Shown here in pieces: positions 1 to 9,218 of a DNA stretch of 64,000 nt; position 1 is the stretch's first letter; every line of letters starts with the position of its first letter. The notes below the pieces were generated by a model. The model had not been told where the DNA came from. It did no database searches and worked only from the letters and a program-made list of their open reading frames with translations. The DNA is from Candidatus Altimarinota bacterium (GTDB lineage Bacteria; Patescibacteriota; Gracilibacteria; BD1-5; UBA2023): assembly GCA_028713325.1 (NCBI GenBank), contig JAQTON010000002.1, positions 182,146 through 246,145 on the forward strand. The letters are read 5' to 3'. A program made the translations under genes and the position numbers.

Positions 1-843
1 ATCTATACGACAGCGGACAGATTCCTCAGTGACTATATCGAAAGCGTAAAAAAACGAACGGTGGATCGTATGAAAGAAAAGTACCAATCCATCGATGTGC
101 TCATCATCGATGATGTGCAGTTTCTTGCTGGGAAAGATGCAACCCAGACAGTTCTTTACAATATCTTCAATACGCTCTACGAAAACAATAAACAGATTAT
201 CCTCTCGGGAGATAAGCCGCCGAAAGAACTTACTGCGTTGGAGCCACGATTACAGAGTCGTTTTGAATGGGGAATCATCGTTGATATAGGAATCCCCGAT
301 TTCGAAACTCGTCTCGCAATTTTGCAAGAAAAGGCTCGTGCCCGCGAGTTTATCCTCCCGCAAGAAGTGGCGGAATTTATCGCCTACAACCTCGGTGCGA
401 ATGTTCGAGAGATAGAAGGGGTACTCAATCAGATTATCGCTGAATACGAGCTTCATAATATTCCTCCTACCATCGATAATGTCGCACGTCGTCTCAATAA
501 ACTTTCCATTACCGATTCGCTCATCGGAAATTCCACCAAAAAGATGGCAGCTTCCATCAAGACGTACGAGGAGCTCATCGATGCGGTTTCCAGTCATTTC
601 GGTATAGAAAAACGCTCCATTCTCTGAGATGATCGCAGAAAGGAAAACATGATTCCTCGTCAAGTGGCGATGTACCTCCTCAAGAACCGTATGAACTATA
701 CATATGAGCGTATCGGAAACATCTTCTCCGGACGGAATCACTCGGCGGTTCTCTATTCGTGCAAAAAGCTTGAATCCATCCTCAAAAAAGATCAGAACCT
801 CTTCTACGAGATCAATATTCTTCGGGATAAACTCGGGATATAA
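1..843 (+). CDS. dnaA: Chromosomal replication initiator DnaA (3' part)
   Basis: The last 280 residues of DnaA are present; the start and Walker A lie before the window. Visible are the Walker B stretch LIIDDVQFLAGK (about residues 34-45), the sensor region LSGDKPPKEL, and the C-terminal domain IV helix-turn-helix with IPRQVAMYLL and the DnaA-box recognition signature GRNHSAV. DnaA opens the replication origin and binds DnaA boxes. A UGA at 625-627 joins the AAA+ part to domain IV in one frame, where relatives keep one continuous chain, so it is read as glycine. The stop is UAA at 841-843, followed by a hairpin terminator. Identity is secure; no origin-like DnaA-box cluster was recognised downstream. 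Confidence 0.97.
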
Positions 844-858
844 TCATAATTCCCCTAG

Positions 859-897
859 CCCCATACGAAATAAATTTTTTCGGATGGGGTTTTGTTT
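859..897 (+). terminator. Intrinsic terminator after dnaA
   Basis: CCCCATACGAAA pairs with TTTCGGATGGGG with one mismatch, followed by a T-rich run (TTTTGTTT). It lies 16 bases after the dnaA stop. Confidence 0.8.
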
Positions 898-909
898 GGA
901 CTAAATCAT

Positions 910-937
910 TTTACATTTTGGGAGAAAGTTCTATAAT
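910..937 (+). promoter_or_regulatory. Sigma70-type promoter for the NYN gene
   Basis: TTTACA, a 16-base spacer, then a perfect TATAAT at 932-937. The -10 box overlaps the possible ATG at 936, which argues that translation starts at the later ATG at 966. Confidence 0.65.
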
Positions 938-965
938 GGCGGATATAAAACGTAACACTCGTACT

Positions 966-1718
966 ATGTCACAAAACTACGCATTCATCGATGCACAAAA
1001 CCTCAATTCCGGACTGTACAAGCTCGGTTGGAAGATTGATTGGAAGCGATTCCGTGAGTATTTGCGGGAAGAGAAAGGAGTGGAGGTGGCGTATGTGTTC
1101 TTGGGATTTATGCTCGGGAACCAAGACTTGTACCTTATGCTCCAGAGATCGGGATTCGTGGTGGTTTTTAAGGAAATTCTCACGACCGAATCGGGAGAAG
1201 TGAAAGGCAATATCGATGCGGAAATGATTCTCCAGGCGATGATCGATTACGATCGATACGATCAGGCTCTCATCGTCTCCGGAGATGGTGATTTTACCTG
1301 TCTGCTTCGATATTTGGATCAAAACAATAAACTTCTCGGAGTTCTGGCACCGTATGAAAAGGGGCTTTCCTCTCTTATACAAAAGGTTGCCGTCGGAAAA
1401 ATAGAGTATCTTCGATCCCTTCGCAAAAAGATTGAATATCGTGGAGTTCGGGATGGAAGAAGTCGTACCAAGCCAATGCCTCCTATGAAACCAGACGCGG
1501 GTGTATCCGAGATACAAAATACCGTACCGAAACAAAAAACATCATCTTCCAAGCCAATGGGGCGTTCAAAAAATCCTCAAAATCCCATCGGTCGCACGCA
1601 GGAAAAGGTAAAACAAGACACACAACCAAAGATACAGAATGATACACAAAAAAACGATAGTCCGAGAAAAGGTACTCTCTATACAGGAGGAACAAAAGAT
1701 ATCCAAAAAAGAATTTAG
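966..1718 (+). CDS. NYN-domain (LabA/DUF88-like) putative ribonuclease
   Basis: A 250-residue protein with an N-terminal NYN domain of the PIN-like nuclease superfamily. The conserved acidic positions are visible: FIDAQNL near the start, KGNIDAEMIL in the middle, and VSGDGDFTCLL, which matches the (S/T)GDGDF signature. Members are metal-dependent RNases or RNA-processing factors, often acting near replication or translation genes. The last 80 residues are a Lys/Pro/Gln-rich low-complexity tail, probably disordered and perhaps RNA-binding. The start at 966 is preferred over in-frame TTG 918 and ATG 936 because the promoter -10 box covers 932-937. It follows dnaA on the same strand after a terminator, so it is its own transcription unit. 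Exact substrate is unknown. Confidence 0.85.
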   Translation: MSQNYAFIDAQNLNSGLYKLGWKIDWKRFREYLREEKGVEVAYVFLGFMLGNQDLYLMLQRSGFVVVFKEILTTESGEVKGNIDAEMILQAMIDYDRYDQALIVSGDGDFTCLLRYLDQNNKLLGVLAPYEKGLSSLIQKVAVGKIEYLRSLRKKIEYRGVRDGRSRTKPMPPMKPDAGVSEIQNTVPKQKTSSSKPMGRSKNPQNPIGRTQEKVKQDTQPKIQNDTQKNDSPRKGTLYTGGTKDIQKRI

Positions 1719-1735
1719 AAAATAGGACAAATGTT

Positions 1736-2698
1736 TTATTTTCTCTCTAAACTCACTCAACGATTCCGAAATATCTCTTTTTCAATCTCTCATAGAAGAG
1801 GGGAGAGATTGTCGCTCTTGAGAACGATTTTTTGTCCATATTCATTGTTTCTCTTCGTAAAAAGCTCTTTATCAAAATAAAGTTCTACATCTGGAGTTTT
1901 TAAGGTTTCCAATTTATTTTTGAGTTTGTAGATGATATCTTTGATTCGCTCTTTGCTTTTGTCCCGTACCCAGATGTGGACGAGTTCCTTGTAGGGTGGA
2001 TACGAAAAAGTCTTGCGTTCGGCAAGTGTGTGGACGAGGAAATCCCGATAATTCCCCTCGGTGATATTCTTTATGAGATCCGATTTCGGTGCGAAAGTTT
2101 GGATACAGATATCGGAACCCTTTCGGGCATTGTAGACGATATTGGTATAGATTTTCTCTTCTATGTCGTACTCGGGAACCGCTATCTCGGATTCGAGCAG
2201 GAGAAAAGCGACAAGATCTATTCATTCAATAGACAGGGTATTTCAGAGTTCTGTGGAGAGGAGGATTTGTGCTTCCGAAATTTCTTGGAAGTGCATCCCT
2301 TCGGACCGTTTTTTATCCGAATCTATGCGGGCAATTCGTGCGTTCGGAAAAAGTTTCTCGAGATTTTCTTCTATTTTTTGTATCCCAAATCCGATACTGT
2401 TAAGGTTGCTTCCATGACACTTCGGACAAGCATGAGGCATTTCAGACTCGGCACTACAGTGATGACAGAGAAGTTTGGGGGACGGCGAAGTATGGACAAT
2501 CATCGCGAGATCGCAGCGTTCGCAGAAAAACTGGTACCCGCAGTCCTTGCAGATGAGAGTGCGAGCCGATCAGCGACGGTTGAAAAAAAGGAGGCATTTC
2601 TTCCCTTTTGCTATGGTTTCCGAAACCTTCTCCACGAGTTCATTTGAGAGAAACGGAAGAGGGCATTTGGCGTAATTCAAATCGATGATGGTAAACAT
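1736..2698 (-). CDS. priA: Short PriA-like primosomal protein (helicase lobe 2 and Zn domain only)
   Basis: This 320-residue protein corresponds to the C-terminal half of primosomal helicase PriA. It begins MFTIIDLN, passes through CLLFFNRRGSAR with the NRRG glycine encoded by UGA (2570-2572), and then has eight cysteines in four pairs (CKDC, CERC, CHHC, CPKC) expected to bind two zinc ions and contact the replication fork. A helicase C-terminal lobe and the final KTFSYPPYKELVHI segment follow. PriA is usually 700 or more residues with a 3' DNA-binding domain and an ATP-binding Walker A lobe in front; both are missing here, and upstream sequence is short and noncoding. Five UGAs are read through (for example 2243-2245). 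It may be a reduced fork-binding protein rather than an active helicase. Stop UAA at 1736-1738. Confidence 0.85.
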
Positions 2699-2706
2699 AT
2701 TTTTTT

Positions 2707-2746
2707 AACTCCCTCTCCTTCTAGGAGAGGATTGGGGGTGAGGTGG
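2707..2746 (+). repeat. Palindromic dispersed repeat, copy A
   Basis: Contains a perfect 8-bp inverted repeat CCTCTCCT/AGGAGAGG followed by a G-rich tail (TTGGGGGTGAGG). A related copy lies in opposite orientation at 51571-51608 inside the pilin gene; the first 13 bases and the AGGAGAGG arm are identical. It has no T-run in the right place to be a terminator for the gene on either side. Confidence 0.6.
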
Positions 2747-2752
2747 ATGAAA

Positions 2753-3199
2753 TTATTCTAGCTCGCTTTTAATAAAATTCACAAAATCCTCCGCACTGTC
2801 GAAATTGTGGTAGACGGAAGCGAATCGGATGTAAGCGACATCGTCGATATCCTTCAGACGGTGGAGGATATCCTTCCCGATGCGTTTCGAGGTGATTCCT
2901 TTCTTGTTCGATGCCCATTCGTTTTCGAGCTCGTTGATCATCTGTTCGATTCGATTGTGATCCATACTCCGTCTGCTGAACGCCATAAGGATGCTTCGCT
3001 GTACTTTGGTTCTGTCATAGAGTTCTTTTTCTCCGTCCGATTTGGTGACGAGGAAGTTGATAAATTCCAATCGTTCAAAAGTCGTGAATCGTGCCTCGCA
3101 CTTCTCACACTCGCGTCTACGACGTATGGACTGACCGTCCTCGGTCATACGGGAATCGATGACTTTGGTATCGAGATTCTTGCATTTCGGACAACGCAT
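2753..3199 (-). CDS. nrdR: Transcriptional repressor NrdR
   Basis: A 148-residue protein of the usual NrdR length. It starts MRCPKC and has the complete zinc ribbon (CPKC near residue 3, CEKC near residue 34), with the conserved VIDSR and RRRECEKC segments, then an ATP-cone domain (FLVTKSDG through the helical part). NrdR senses ATP/dATP and represses ribonucleotide reductase genes by binding NrdR boxes. No ribonucleotide reductase gene is in the window. The stop is UAG at 2753-2755. It sits upstream of the short priA on the same strand, 54 bases away. No UGA codon is needed to read it. Confidence 0.96.
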   Translation of the reverse strand: MRCPKCKNLDTKVIDSRMTEDGQSIRRRRECEKCEARFTTFERLEFINFLVTKSDGEKELYDRTKVQRSILMAFSRRSMDHNRIEQMINELENEWASNKKGITSKRIGKDILHRLKDIDDVAYIRFASVYHNFDSAEDFVNFIKSELE

Positions 3200-3279
3200 G
3201 GGGAATTGGAATTTAGAGACTAGAAATTAGAATGAGTGTATGAATTTTTCTTTTTTTGTAAAGCTTGAGAAGTGAGAAA

Positions 3280-5562
3280 TTAATACTTTTTCTCCACTTT
3301 CACCCCATCTAAATAGTATTCGATAATCTGATTGTATTTGAACCCCATATCTTTTGCGAGATAGGTTGCACCGATTCCGCTGATTCCGACTCCGTGTCAC
3401 TTCTGCGTATGTCCGACTCCTCCGGGATCGGTGACACTCTGAAGATAAGGGATGTCTTGACAGACGGTGTTTTTTCCAAGAGTCCCGTTCTGCACACGAT
3501 TTTCGCAGTACTGTTTGGCAGACAGGGTTTGTCCGTTGGACTCGCTGAAATACCAGGGTTTGATGGGTACTCATTCGTGGGTGATAATCTGTCCGTTGGT
3601 AAGATCCACGAGACGGGAACTTATGGGACTCCGTTTCTCGTACCCGTATCCGAGGTACTTCTGGAACTCGTCGGGATTATCCGAACCGTCATACGCTTTT
3701 CCGGGGAATTTTCGGTTCTCCGGTTTGCTGTAAAAATACGCATACGAGCGGGCTGCCGTGAGAATGGTTTTTATTTTTTCCTCGTTGTCCCCGTTGGAGA
3801 CTTCTGCAAGGCCTCGGAGATAGTCCTCGAGGGGAAGTTCGTTCACGACGACGAGTTTTCCTCATTCATTGAGGAGAGAGATCTTTCCGCGAAATATGTT
3901 ATCATTCATCGTACCGGTCGTATCCCAGCTGGGCTTGCGATTCCAGCTCGTGATGGCAATAAGATTTGCCGAGAGTTCGACCTTGGAGAACGGATATTTT
4001 TTCTTTCCGAGCACGAGAGCGATTTTATCGGAACCGCTTACTTCAAAAGGGAGTTCCGGATTTTTTTTGAGTATTCAGGAATTTACTCCGATAGTGAGTC
4101 GTGCAAGAGCAGTATCTCCCGATTTGAGACGGATAGTCGAGCCGGTATAGGACAGACGGATGCGAATAGTCGGTCATTTTTCGAGTGATTTGTTCGTTCA
4201 GATATTCGGACCGAGAGAGGCAATTTTTGTGGAATCGTAGTTCGGATTGATAGTGAGAGTGCGTCCTACGGAATCCGTCTCTGTTTTGCGAATATTCTCC
4301 ACGAGAATGAAGAGATTGTCTCCCGGACAACTGGTGAACCCTACTTCTTTGTGTCCGGTAAGATTAGGGGTAGTGAAATCATTGACGGTACAATCGTTTT
4401 TTAAACATTCTTTATGTCCTATGGAAGTTTTATGAATATCGATTCCGTATTTTTTCGAGAGATATTCCACCACTTCCTTCAATGCTTTTTCTTGTTCGGT
4501 CACGACGGAGTCTTTCATGAAATTCCCCATGATACTGATTCCGACGGAGCTCTTATTGTTCCAAAGTGCATGAGCCGCGACGGTATAGTCGCCTCCCGCA
4601 CGACCTTCATAGATCTGTCCGCGTTGTCCGATCAGATAATTATACCCGATATCGCCCCATCCGCGAACGATAGTATGATAATAATAAATTCCTCGAATAA
4701 GTCCGAGATCATCCTTGCTTGTTTGATTGTTTTCAGCGGTGTGGTGAATAACGATTCGTTCGACTTGCTTCGTTTTCTGTATCGGCCACACGAGCGGATG
4801 TCCATTTTCATCTCTGATAGTTTCGATTGCCCTATCCTGTTCAGGAAAATTGGTAGCAAGATGTGTTGCTATGATTTGATTTTTTGCCTCATATTTGAGA
4901 GTTGCTTCTGATTTCGGCTTATCTTTGTTCGCTTCCAGTTTCGCGAGTACGATTTTCCATCGGGGACTGTCTTCATAACGAAGGGATTCATCGGCTCCCC
5001 AATCCGAGCGTTTGATGATATTCGGACCGACAGTTCCGACGACCGCTTCTACGAAAGGCGAATCGAAGGCCATCTGGAGATTATTTGCATCGGTATCGAG
5101 CCCGATGATGAAAATATCGGGAATCTGCACATTGGATTTGGTTTCGATGACATAGGAAATGTGACCGGTTTTGCCTAAAAAGAGAGGTTCGGTGTAATAA
5201 AAATCTTCATTTCTCCCATCCCCATCCGTATCTATAACGAGAGGAAAGGTCTTTCCATTCGCCATGAGACTTACGCGAACGGGGTTATTTCCCGCTTCTA
5301 TGACAAATGTTTTCGGAATCTTTAGAGTGAACATATTTTGCGGAGCGGAAAAATTGGCGGTTCCGATCGCTTGTTTCCAGAAGATTGCAGATTTTGTGTT
5401 ATCGGTACTGGCGGTGGGTTCCCGTATCTCCCTAAAATCCAAGGAGTGAACCTGTCCCTCGGAGGCGTAAGTATATTTTTTCGCGATATGAAAACTTCCA
5501 CCGATTGGGAAAAGTACAGGGAGGAGAAAGGTAATGAGGATGAGGAATGATAGTTTTTTCAT
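3280..5562 (-). CDS. Secreted PGRP-amidase / SpoIID-domain fusion
   Basis: A 760-residue exported protein. It has a signal peptide (MKKLSF followed by a hydrophobic core), an unknown beta-rich region, then an amidase_2/PGRP domain at about residues 180-430. That domain carries RIVIHHTAEN, HKECLKN and GHKEVGFTSCPGD, giving the expected His/His/Cys zinc ligands. The C-terminal third (about 540-750) is a SpoIID-like domain with LPLEDYLRGLAEV, AARSYAYF, YCENRVQN and KGHGVGISGIGA. Amidase_2 cleaves muropeptide amide bonds; SpoIID-type domains are lytic on glycan strands or bind them, so the fusion could attack both parts of peptidoglycan. UGAs at 4198, 3571 and 3397 are read as Gly; the last is the first Gly of the GHGVG motif. 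The Met at 5560-5562 fits the signal peptide better than 5566-5568. UAA stop at 3280-3282. Confidence 0.88.
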
Positions 5563-5624
5563 ACACATGAGTATATGGAAAAACGAATTTTTTCAAATAA
5601 AGATTGATTTTTCGAAAAAATCTT

Positions 5625-5652
5625 TTGCATTAACCGTATTTGCTGCTAGAAT
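5625..5652 (+). promoter_or_regulatory. Extended -10 promoter for the first GNVGIG gene
   Basis: TTGCAT, 16-base spacer, TAGAAT with an upstream TGC (extended -10). The same layout (TTGATT, 16 bases, TGC-AATAAT) precedes the paralogous gene at 39113. Confidence 0.55.
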
Positions 5653-5685
5653 ATATTCTCATATTACAACATTAATTTCCCCCTT

Positions 5686-7044
5686 ATGAAACTCCCCAAT
5701 ACCCTCTATTCCCGACTCTCTCTCATCGTTTCCGTCACTCTCGTTACCGGATACGTATTTGTTTATGCATACACGACCCTCACTCTGAGCGATGCCGACT
5801 CAGGAAAACCATTGACGAGTACTCTTATGCAAGCGGTTATGGGAAATATCACAGAACTCAATACCCGAGTTAATTCTCTCGCATCCGGATGAGGGAATCT
5901 CTGGAACACCGGAGCATTAAATAGTATCAACTATACTGCCGGAATGGTCGGAATCGGATCGACTGCCGGAACCAATGCCGAACTCCAGATCAAATCCGGA
6001 ACTAAACCCCACTGGGGAATCTACCAAGACGAAGCCAATGAAGAACTCCGCTTCTGGAACGGAAGCAACCGTGTCGTATTCGGAAGTGGTGGGAACGTCG
6101 GAATTGGGACGTCGAGTCCGGGAGCAAAGTTAGAAGTTAATGGTGCGGATACTACCGTTTATACTTCAACTGGTTCTACAGCCAGAATTCCAACCGGTAT
6201 AACTACTACAATTAATAATACAAATGGAACTGCTGGTAATGCTTCATTCGTTGATTTGTTAGCTCAGGGGCAACATGCTTGGATTGGTTCTATAGCTTCC
6301 GTGAGTGGTTATACTCCAAGTACGGTGTTTGGCAGATCTACTGGTGCTGCAACTTGGGCAGAATCAATGAGAATAGATACTTCAGGGAATGTCGGAATCG
6401 GAACACCGAGTCCAGTGGCTTTAATTCATGGAAGCAAGGTTATTGCCAATAGTTCAAGTTCTATTCGTATCGAGAATTACAGTCTTGCAGCTGGTGCAAA
6501 TGCAAACTTTCAAGCCTCTTCTAAGGATGTCGATGGAACTCTTCGTACCTGGTACATGGGGGTGGGTTCGAGCAGTTTAATTGGAGGAACTAAACAAAAT
6601 TATTTAGGTTTCTGGAATACAAGCGATTATAGTAATGCAAAGGTTGTTATTGATTATGCGGGTAATGTTGGTATCGGTAGGACAGATCCGGGCGTAAAAC
6701 TTCATGTTTTATGAAGCGGTGAAATGGCGAGATTTGAGACGACGAGTGACGGAGCGAATCAATATGCTCAAATTGCAATTCTCGCACCGGGTGGAGCAAA
6801 TTATATTTGGTCGAATAACAACAACAGTGCCGGATATTATGGTGGTAATGGTGCCTTGAATATATATACAGGACAGGCTTCGCCAATCGCTTTTTTTACA
6901 AATGGTGGCAATCAGCGAATGACCATAGCTGGTGACGGGAATGTTGTTATTGGTAGATTGGCTGGAACTTATGCCGGTGGTTCTGCTTATGTTTGTGTCT
7001 ATAATAATGGACAGATTTATGCAAGTGATGTGGCTTGTCCATAA
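5686..7044 (+). CDS. Surface protein with GNVGIGTTSP-type repeats (paralogue 1)
   Basis: A 452-residue protein. The N-terminus (LYSRLSLI, then a hydrophobic stretch through VYAYTT) is a signal or anchor sequence. It is nearly the same as the N-terminus of the gene at 39113, so the two are paralogues. The body holds spaced copies of GNVGIGTSSP, GNVGIGTPSP, GNVGIGRTDP and GNVVIG, a motif common in phage tail-fibre and surface proteins of trimeric beta-structured type, alternating with variable Gly/Ser/Asn-rich segments. The end (VCVYNNGQIYASDVACP) has two cysteines. In-frame UGAs around 5890 and near 6712-6720 are read as Gly; without that the protein breaks into three pieces. Function is probably adhesive or shell-like at the cell surface. 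No phage genes surround it, so it is more likely a cellular surface protein. Confidence 0.8.
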
Positions 7045-7090
7045 ATCGAAACTTGATTGAAAATAGGCAATAAAAAATCAAAAAATTTTC

Positions 7091-7117
7091 TTGACTTTTC
7101 TCTATTTTCTATACAAT
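7091..7117 (+). promoter_or_regulatory. Promoter of the candidate structured RNA
   Basis: TTGACT at 7091-7096 and TACAAT at 7112-7117 with a 15-base spacer. It lies just before a series of inverted repeats and a perfect terminator. Confidence 0.5.
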
Positions 7118-7121
7118 ACCT

Positions 7122-7252
7122 CCATTCAAAGTAATAGTGCACACTCTTTTGAATAATCCCCAAAATGTCTTCTTTTTGGGCGGTAGTGTGCACAAATATC
7201 TTTAAAAGATACTTTTGTAAATCTACCAGTAAAATCGGTAGATTTTTTTTAT
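7122..7252 (+). ncRNA. Candidate structured small RNA or 5' leader (unknown class)
   Basis: Between the promoter at 7091 and a terminator at 7219-7252 there is no convincing reading frame but dense folding signal. A perfect 9-bp inverted repeat GTGCACACT/AGTGTGCAC (7137-7145 and 7185-7193) encloses a second stem CCCAAAA/TTTTTGGG. An alternative hairpin ATTCAAAG/CTTTTGAAT (7124-7131 and 7146-7154) would use part of the same bases and exclude the first. The transcript would be about 130 bases, ending 20 bases before the U32 peptidase-family gene. Mutually exclusive stems before a terminator suggest a riboswitch-like attenuator for that gene, or a free small RNA. It does not look like SRP RNA, tmRNA or RNase P RNA. 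Confidence 0.5.
7219..7252 (+). terminator. Intrinsic terminator upstream of the U32 gene
   Basis: Perfect AAATCTACC/GGTAGATTT stem with a 9-base loop, followed by eight or more T. It ends 20 bases before the ATG at 7273, so it would end the structured RNA or act as an attenuator. Confidence 0.8.
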
Positions 7253-7272
7253 TTCTTTTTTCATTATATCCT

Positions 7273-8592
7273 ATGTCCAAAAAACTCGAACTCCTTTTCC
7301 CTGCGGGAAACCTCGAAAAGCTCAAATACGCCATCGCCTATGGAGCCGATGCAGTGTATGCCGGAGTTCCTATGTTCTCGCTTCGAGCCCGCGAAAACCA
7401 GTTTACTTGGGAAGACCTCGCAGAGGCCGTTGAGTACTGTCACAGTCGTGGAAAGAAGATTTATTTCACGGCGAATATTTATGCGCACAATATGAAACTC
7501 AAGCCGTTTATGGCATCTTTTGCGAAGATGCAGGCGATGAAGCCGGACGCGTACATTATGAGCGATCCGGGACTCATTGACCTCGTGAGAACAGAGTATC
7601 CCGATGCGGAGATTCACCTCTCGGTACAGGCGAATAACACCAACTGGGCTCAGGTGAAGTTCTGGCAGAAGATGGGAATCAAACGGGTGATTCTTTCTCG
7701 AGAGCTTTCTCTCAAGGAGGTTCAGGAAATCCACCGAGAGTGCCCTGATATGGAGATCGAATTTTTCGTCCATGGGGCGATCTGTATGGCATATTCCGGA
7801 CGATGTCTCCTCTCTAATTATTTCTCTCACCGAGATCCGAATCAGGGAACTTGCTCTCATTCGTGCCGTTGGGAATATAAAGTATTCAAACGGGATGTTT
7901 CTGATGCGGATCTCTACGATTCCACGGGACGACCGGAAGAATATATCCCTCTCAAAGGGGAATTCTATCTCGAGGAGCGAGAACGTCCGGGGGATATTAT
8001 GGCAATCGACGAGGATGAATACGGAACTTACATTATGAATTCACGGGATATTTGCCTCCTCTCCTATATGCAGGAGCTCGCGGATGCCGGAGTGGTGTCA
8101 TTCAAAGTGGAAGGACGTTCAAAAACTCTGAACTACCTTGTCGGGGTAGGGCGTGCTTATAGAGGAGCTCTTGATGCGGTCGAGAAAGGGGAGTCATATG
8201 ACGCGGATGAGCTCGGAAAGGAAGTGTTTGCCATATCGAACCGTGGATATACCCCCGGATTCCTCGTGGGAAACCCGGGAGATAAGGGAATCTGGTTCGA
8301 GAAAAACGGAGAGATTAAAGAAGAAGAATATCTCGGAATCATCCGCGAATACGATGCAAGCCGAAAGATGTGCCGAGTCGAGGTCAAGAACCGATACGAC
8401 CTCCACGACCTCGTGAAGATTATCGGACCCGATCGAACTTTCGAGTTCACGGTCGAAAAGATTCTCGACCCGAAAGGCGAGGAAAAAGAATCCGCACACG
8501 GTGGAAACTTCGATATCTGGATGAATTGTCCGGAGGATCCGGGGGAGTGGGCGTTGCTCAGAAAAAAGACTGTTTTAATGGATGGAGTGTAA
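7273..8592 (+). CDS. U32 peptidase-family protein (TrhP/YegQ-like tRNA hydroxylation)
   Basis: A 439-residue member of peptidase family U32. It starts KKLELLFPAGNLEKLKYAI and has the family signature around EFFVHGAICMAYSGRCLLS, followed by GTCSHSCRWEY. The cysteines in these two segments are the likely iron-sulfur ligands. YegQ/TrhP proteins act with prephenate-derived cofactors in 5-hydroxyuridine formation at tRNA wobble uridine; older names call them collagenase-like. A C-terminal beta-barrel-like domain follows (CRVEVKNRYDLHDLVKIIGP). ATG 7273 is chosen because upstream in-frame codons lie inside the terminator region. Length is normal for the family. Function by family, not proven. Confidence 0.88.
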   Translation: MSKKLELLFPAGNLEKLKYAIAYGADAVYAGVPMFSLRARENQFTWEDLAEAVEYCHSRGKKIYFTANIYAHNMKLKPFMASFAKMQAMKPDAYIMSDPGLIDLVRTEYPDAEIHLSVQANNTNWAQVKFWQKMGIKRVILSRELSLKEVQEIHRECPDMEIEFFVHGAICMAYSGRCLLSNYFSHRDPNQGTCSHSCRWEYKVFKRDVSDADLYDSTGRPEEYIPLKGEFYLEERERPGDIMAIDEDEYGTYIMNSRDICLLSYMQELADAGVVSFKVEGRSKTLNYLVGVGRAYRGALDAVEKGESYDADELGKEVFAISNRGYTPGFLVGNPGDKGIWFEKNGEIKEEEYLGIIREYDASRKMCRVEVKNRYDLHDLVKIIGPDRTFEFTVEKILDPKGEEKESAHGGNFDIWMNCPEDPGEWALLRKKTVLMDGV

Positions 8593-8612
8593 ATGAATTT
8601 ATAAAGATAAAT

Positions 8613-8640
8613 TTGACAAATGTATTTTTATAAATATAAG
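8613..8640 (+). promoter_or_regulatory. Promoter for the 166-residue orphan
   Basis: Consensus TTGACA at 8613-8618, 16-base spacer, TATAAG at 8635-8640. Confidence 0.6.
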
Positions 8641-8677
8641 ATATTAAGTATAACACTTCTTTCTAATCTCTTTATTT

Positions 8678-9178
8678 ATGTCTAATTCTCACAATTCCTC
8701 AAAAGATAAACTGCTACACATACAAAAACGACGACAGGAATCTGGTGCAATCGGGACACTCGTATGAGGAGTTGCTGTTTCTCTTCGAGCAATCGAGACA
8801 GGAAAAGTTCCAAAAATGAATATCCCTCATAAAGAAATCGGAGTATATTGAGTAACTGATCCTGATGATTATTATTCACTCAGAAGAGACGATATAGAAA
8901 ATCTTCTTCGGATTGCTCACAATGCAAATAATAATCAAAAATTGGATTGAATGGAACGTCTTCTTGCGATTAATAGTTCACAGATTCGTCTTGGACAATG
9001 AATTCCCGGGAAAACTTATTTTAATCCGGTTGAGTGACCTGTTGCAGAGAAGCGGCATGCTATCGGATCATTATATATAGATAAGGGTAAACTTCGAATG
9101 AGTATATTTGATGAAAACTGAAAGCCAAGAAAAAGTGTCATCGATAAAATCTGTGTGATATTAGAGATTCGGGAATAG
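8678..9178 (+). CDS. Orphan protein, 166 residues, UGA-rich
   Basis: Seen only when UGA is glycine: from ATG 8678 to UAG 9176-9178 there are seven in-frame UGAs. The product begins MSNSHNSSKDKLLHIQKRR and contains the segments TDPDDYYSLRRDDIENLL and GSLYIDKGKLRMSIFDENG, the latter resembling a beta-hairpin. No transmembrane segment, signal peptide or known domain was recognised. It has its own promoter (8613-8640) and terminator (9186-9218), which supports a real single-gene unit. Many of the UGAs stand where a Gly-rich turn is plausible (TLVGGVAV, GQGIPGKTY). No function can be assigned. Confidence 0.75.
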
Positions 9179-9185
9179 CTTTATA

Positions 9186-9218
9186 AAAAGACTTCAGAAG
9201 TATTCTGAGGTCTTTTTA
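9186..9218 (+). terminator. Intrinsic terminator after the 166-residue orphan
   Basis: AAAAGACTTCAGAA pairs with TTCTGAGGTCTTTT around a 3-base loop, then T5. Confidence 0.85.

Noticed and set aside
5686..7044. Phage tail fibre / prophage remnant
   Set aside because: The GNVGIGTTSP motif is found in tail fibres, but there are no phage structural, integrase or lysis genes nearby, and a paralogue with the same signal/anchor head exists at 39113.
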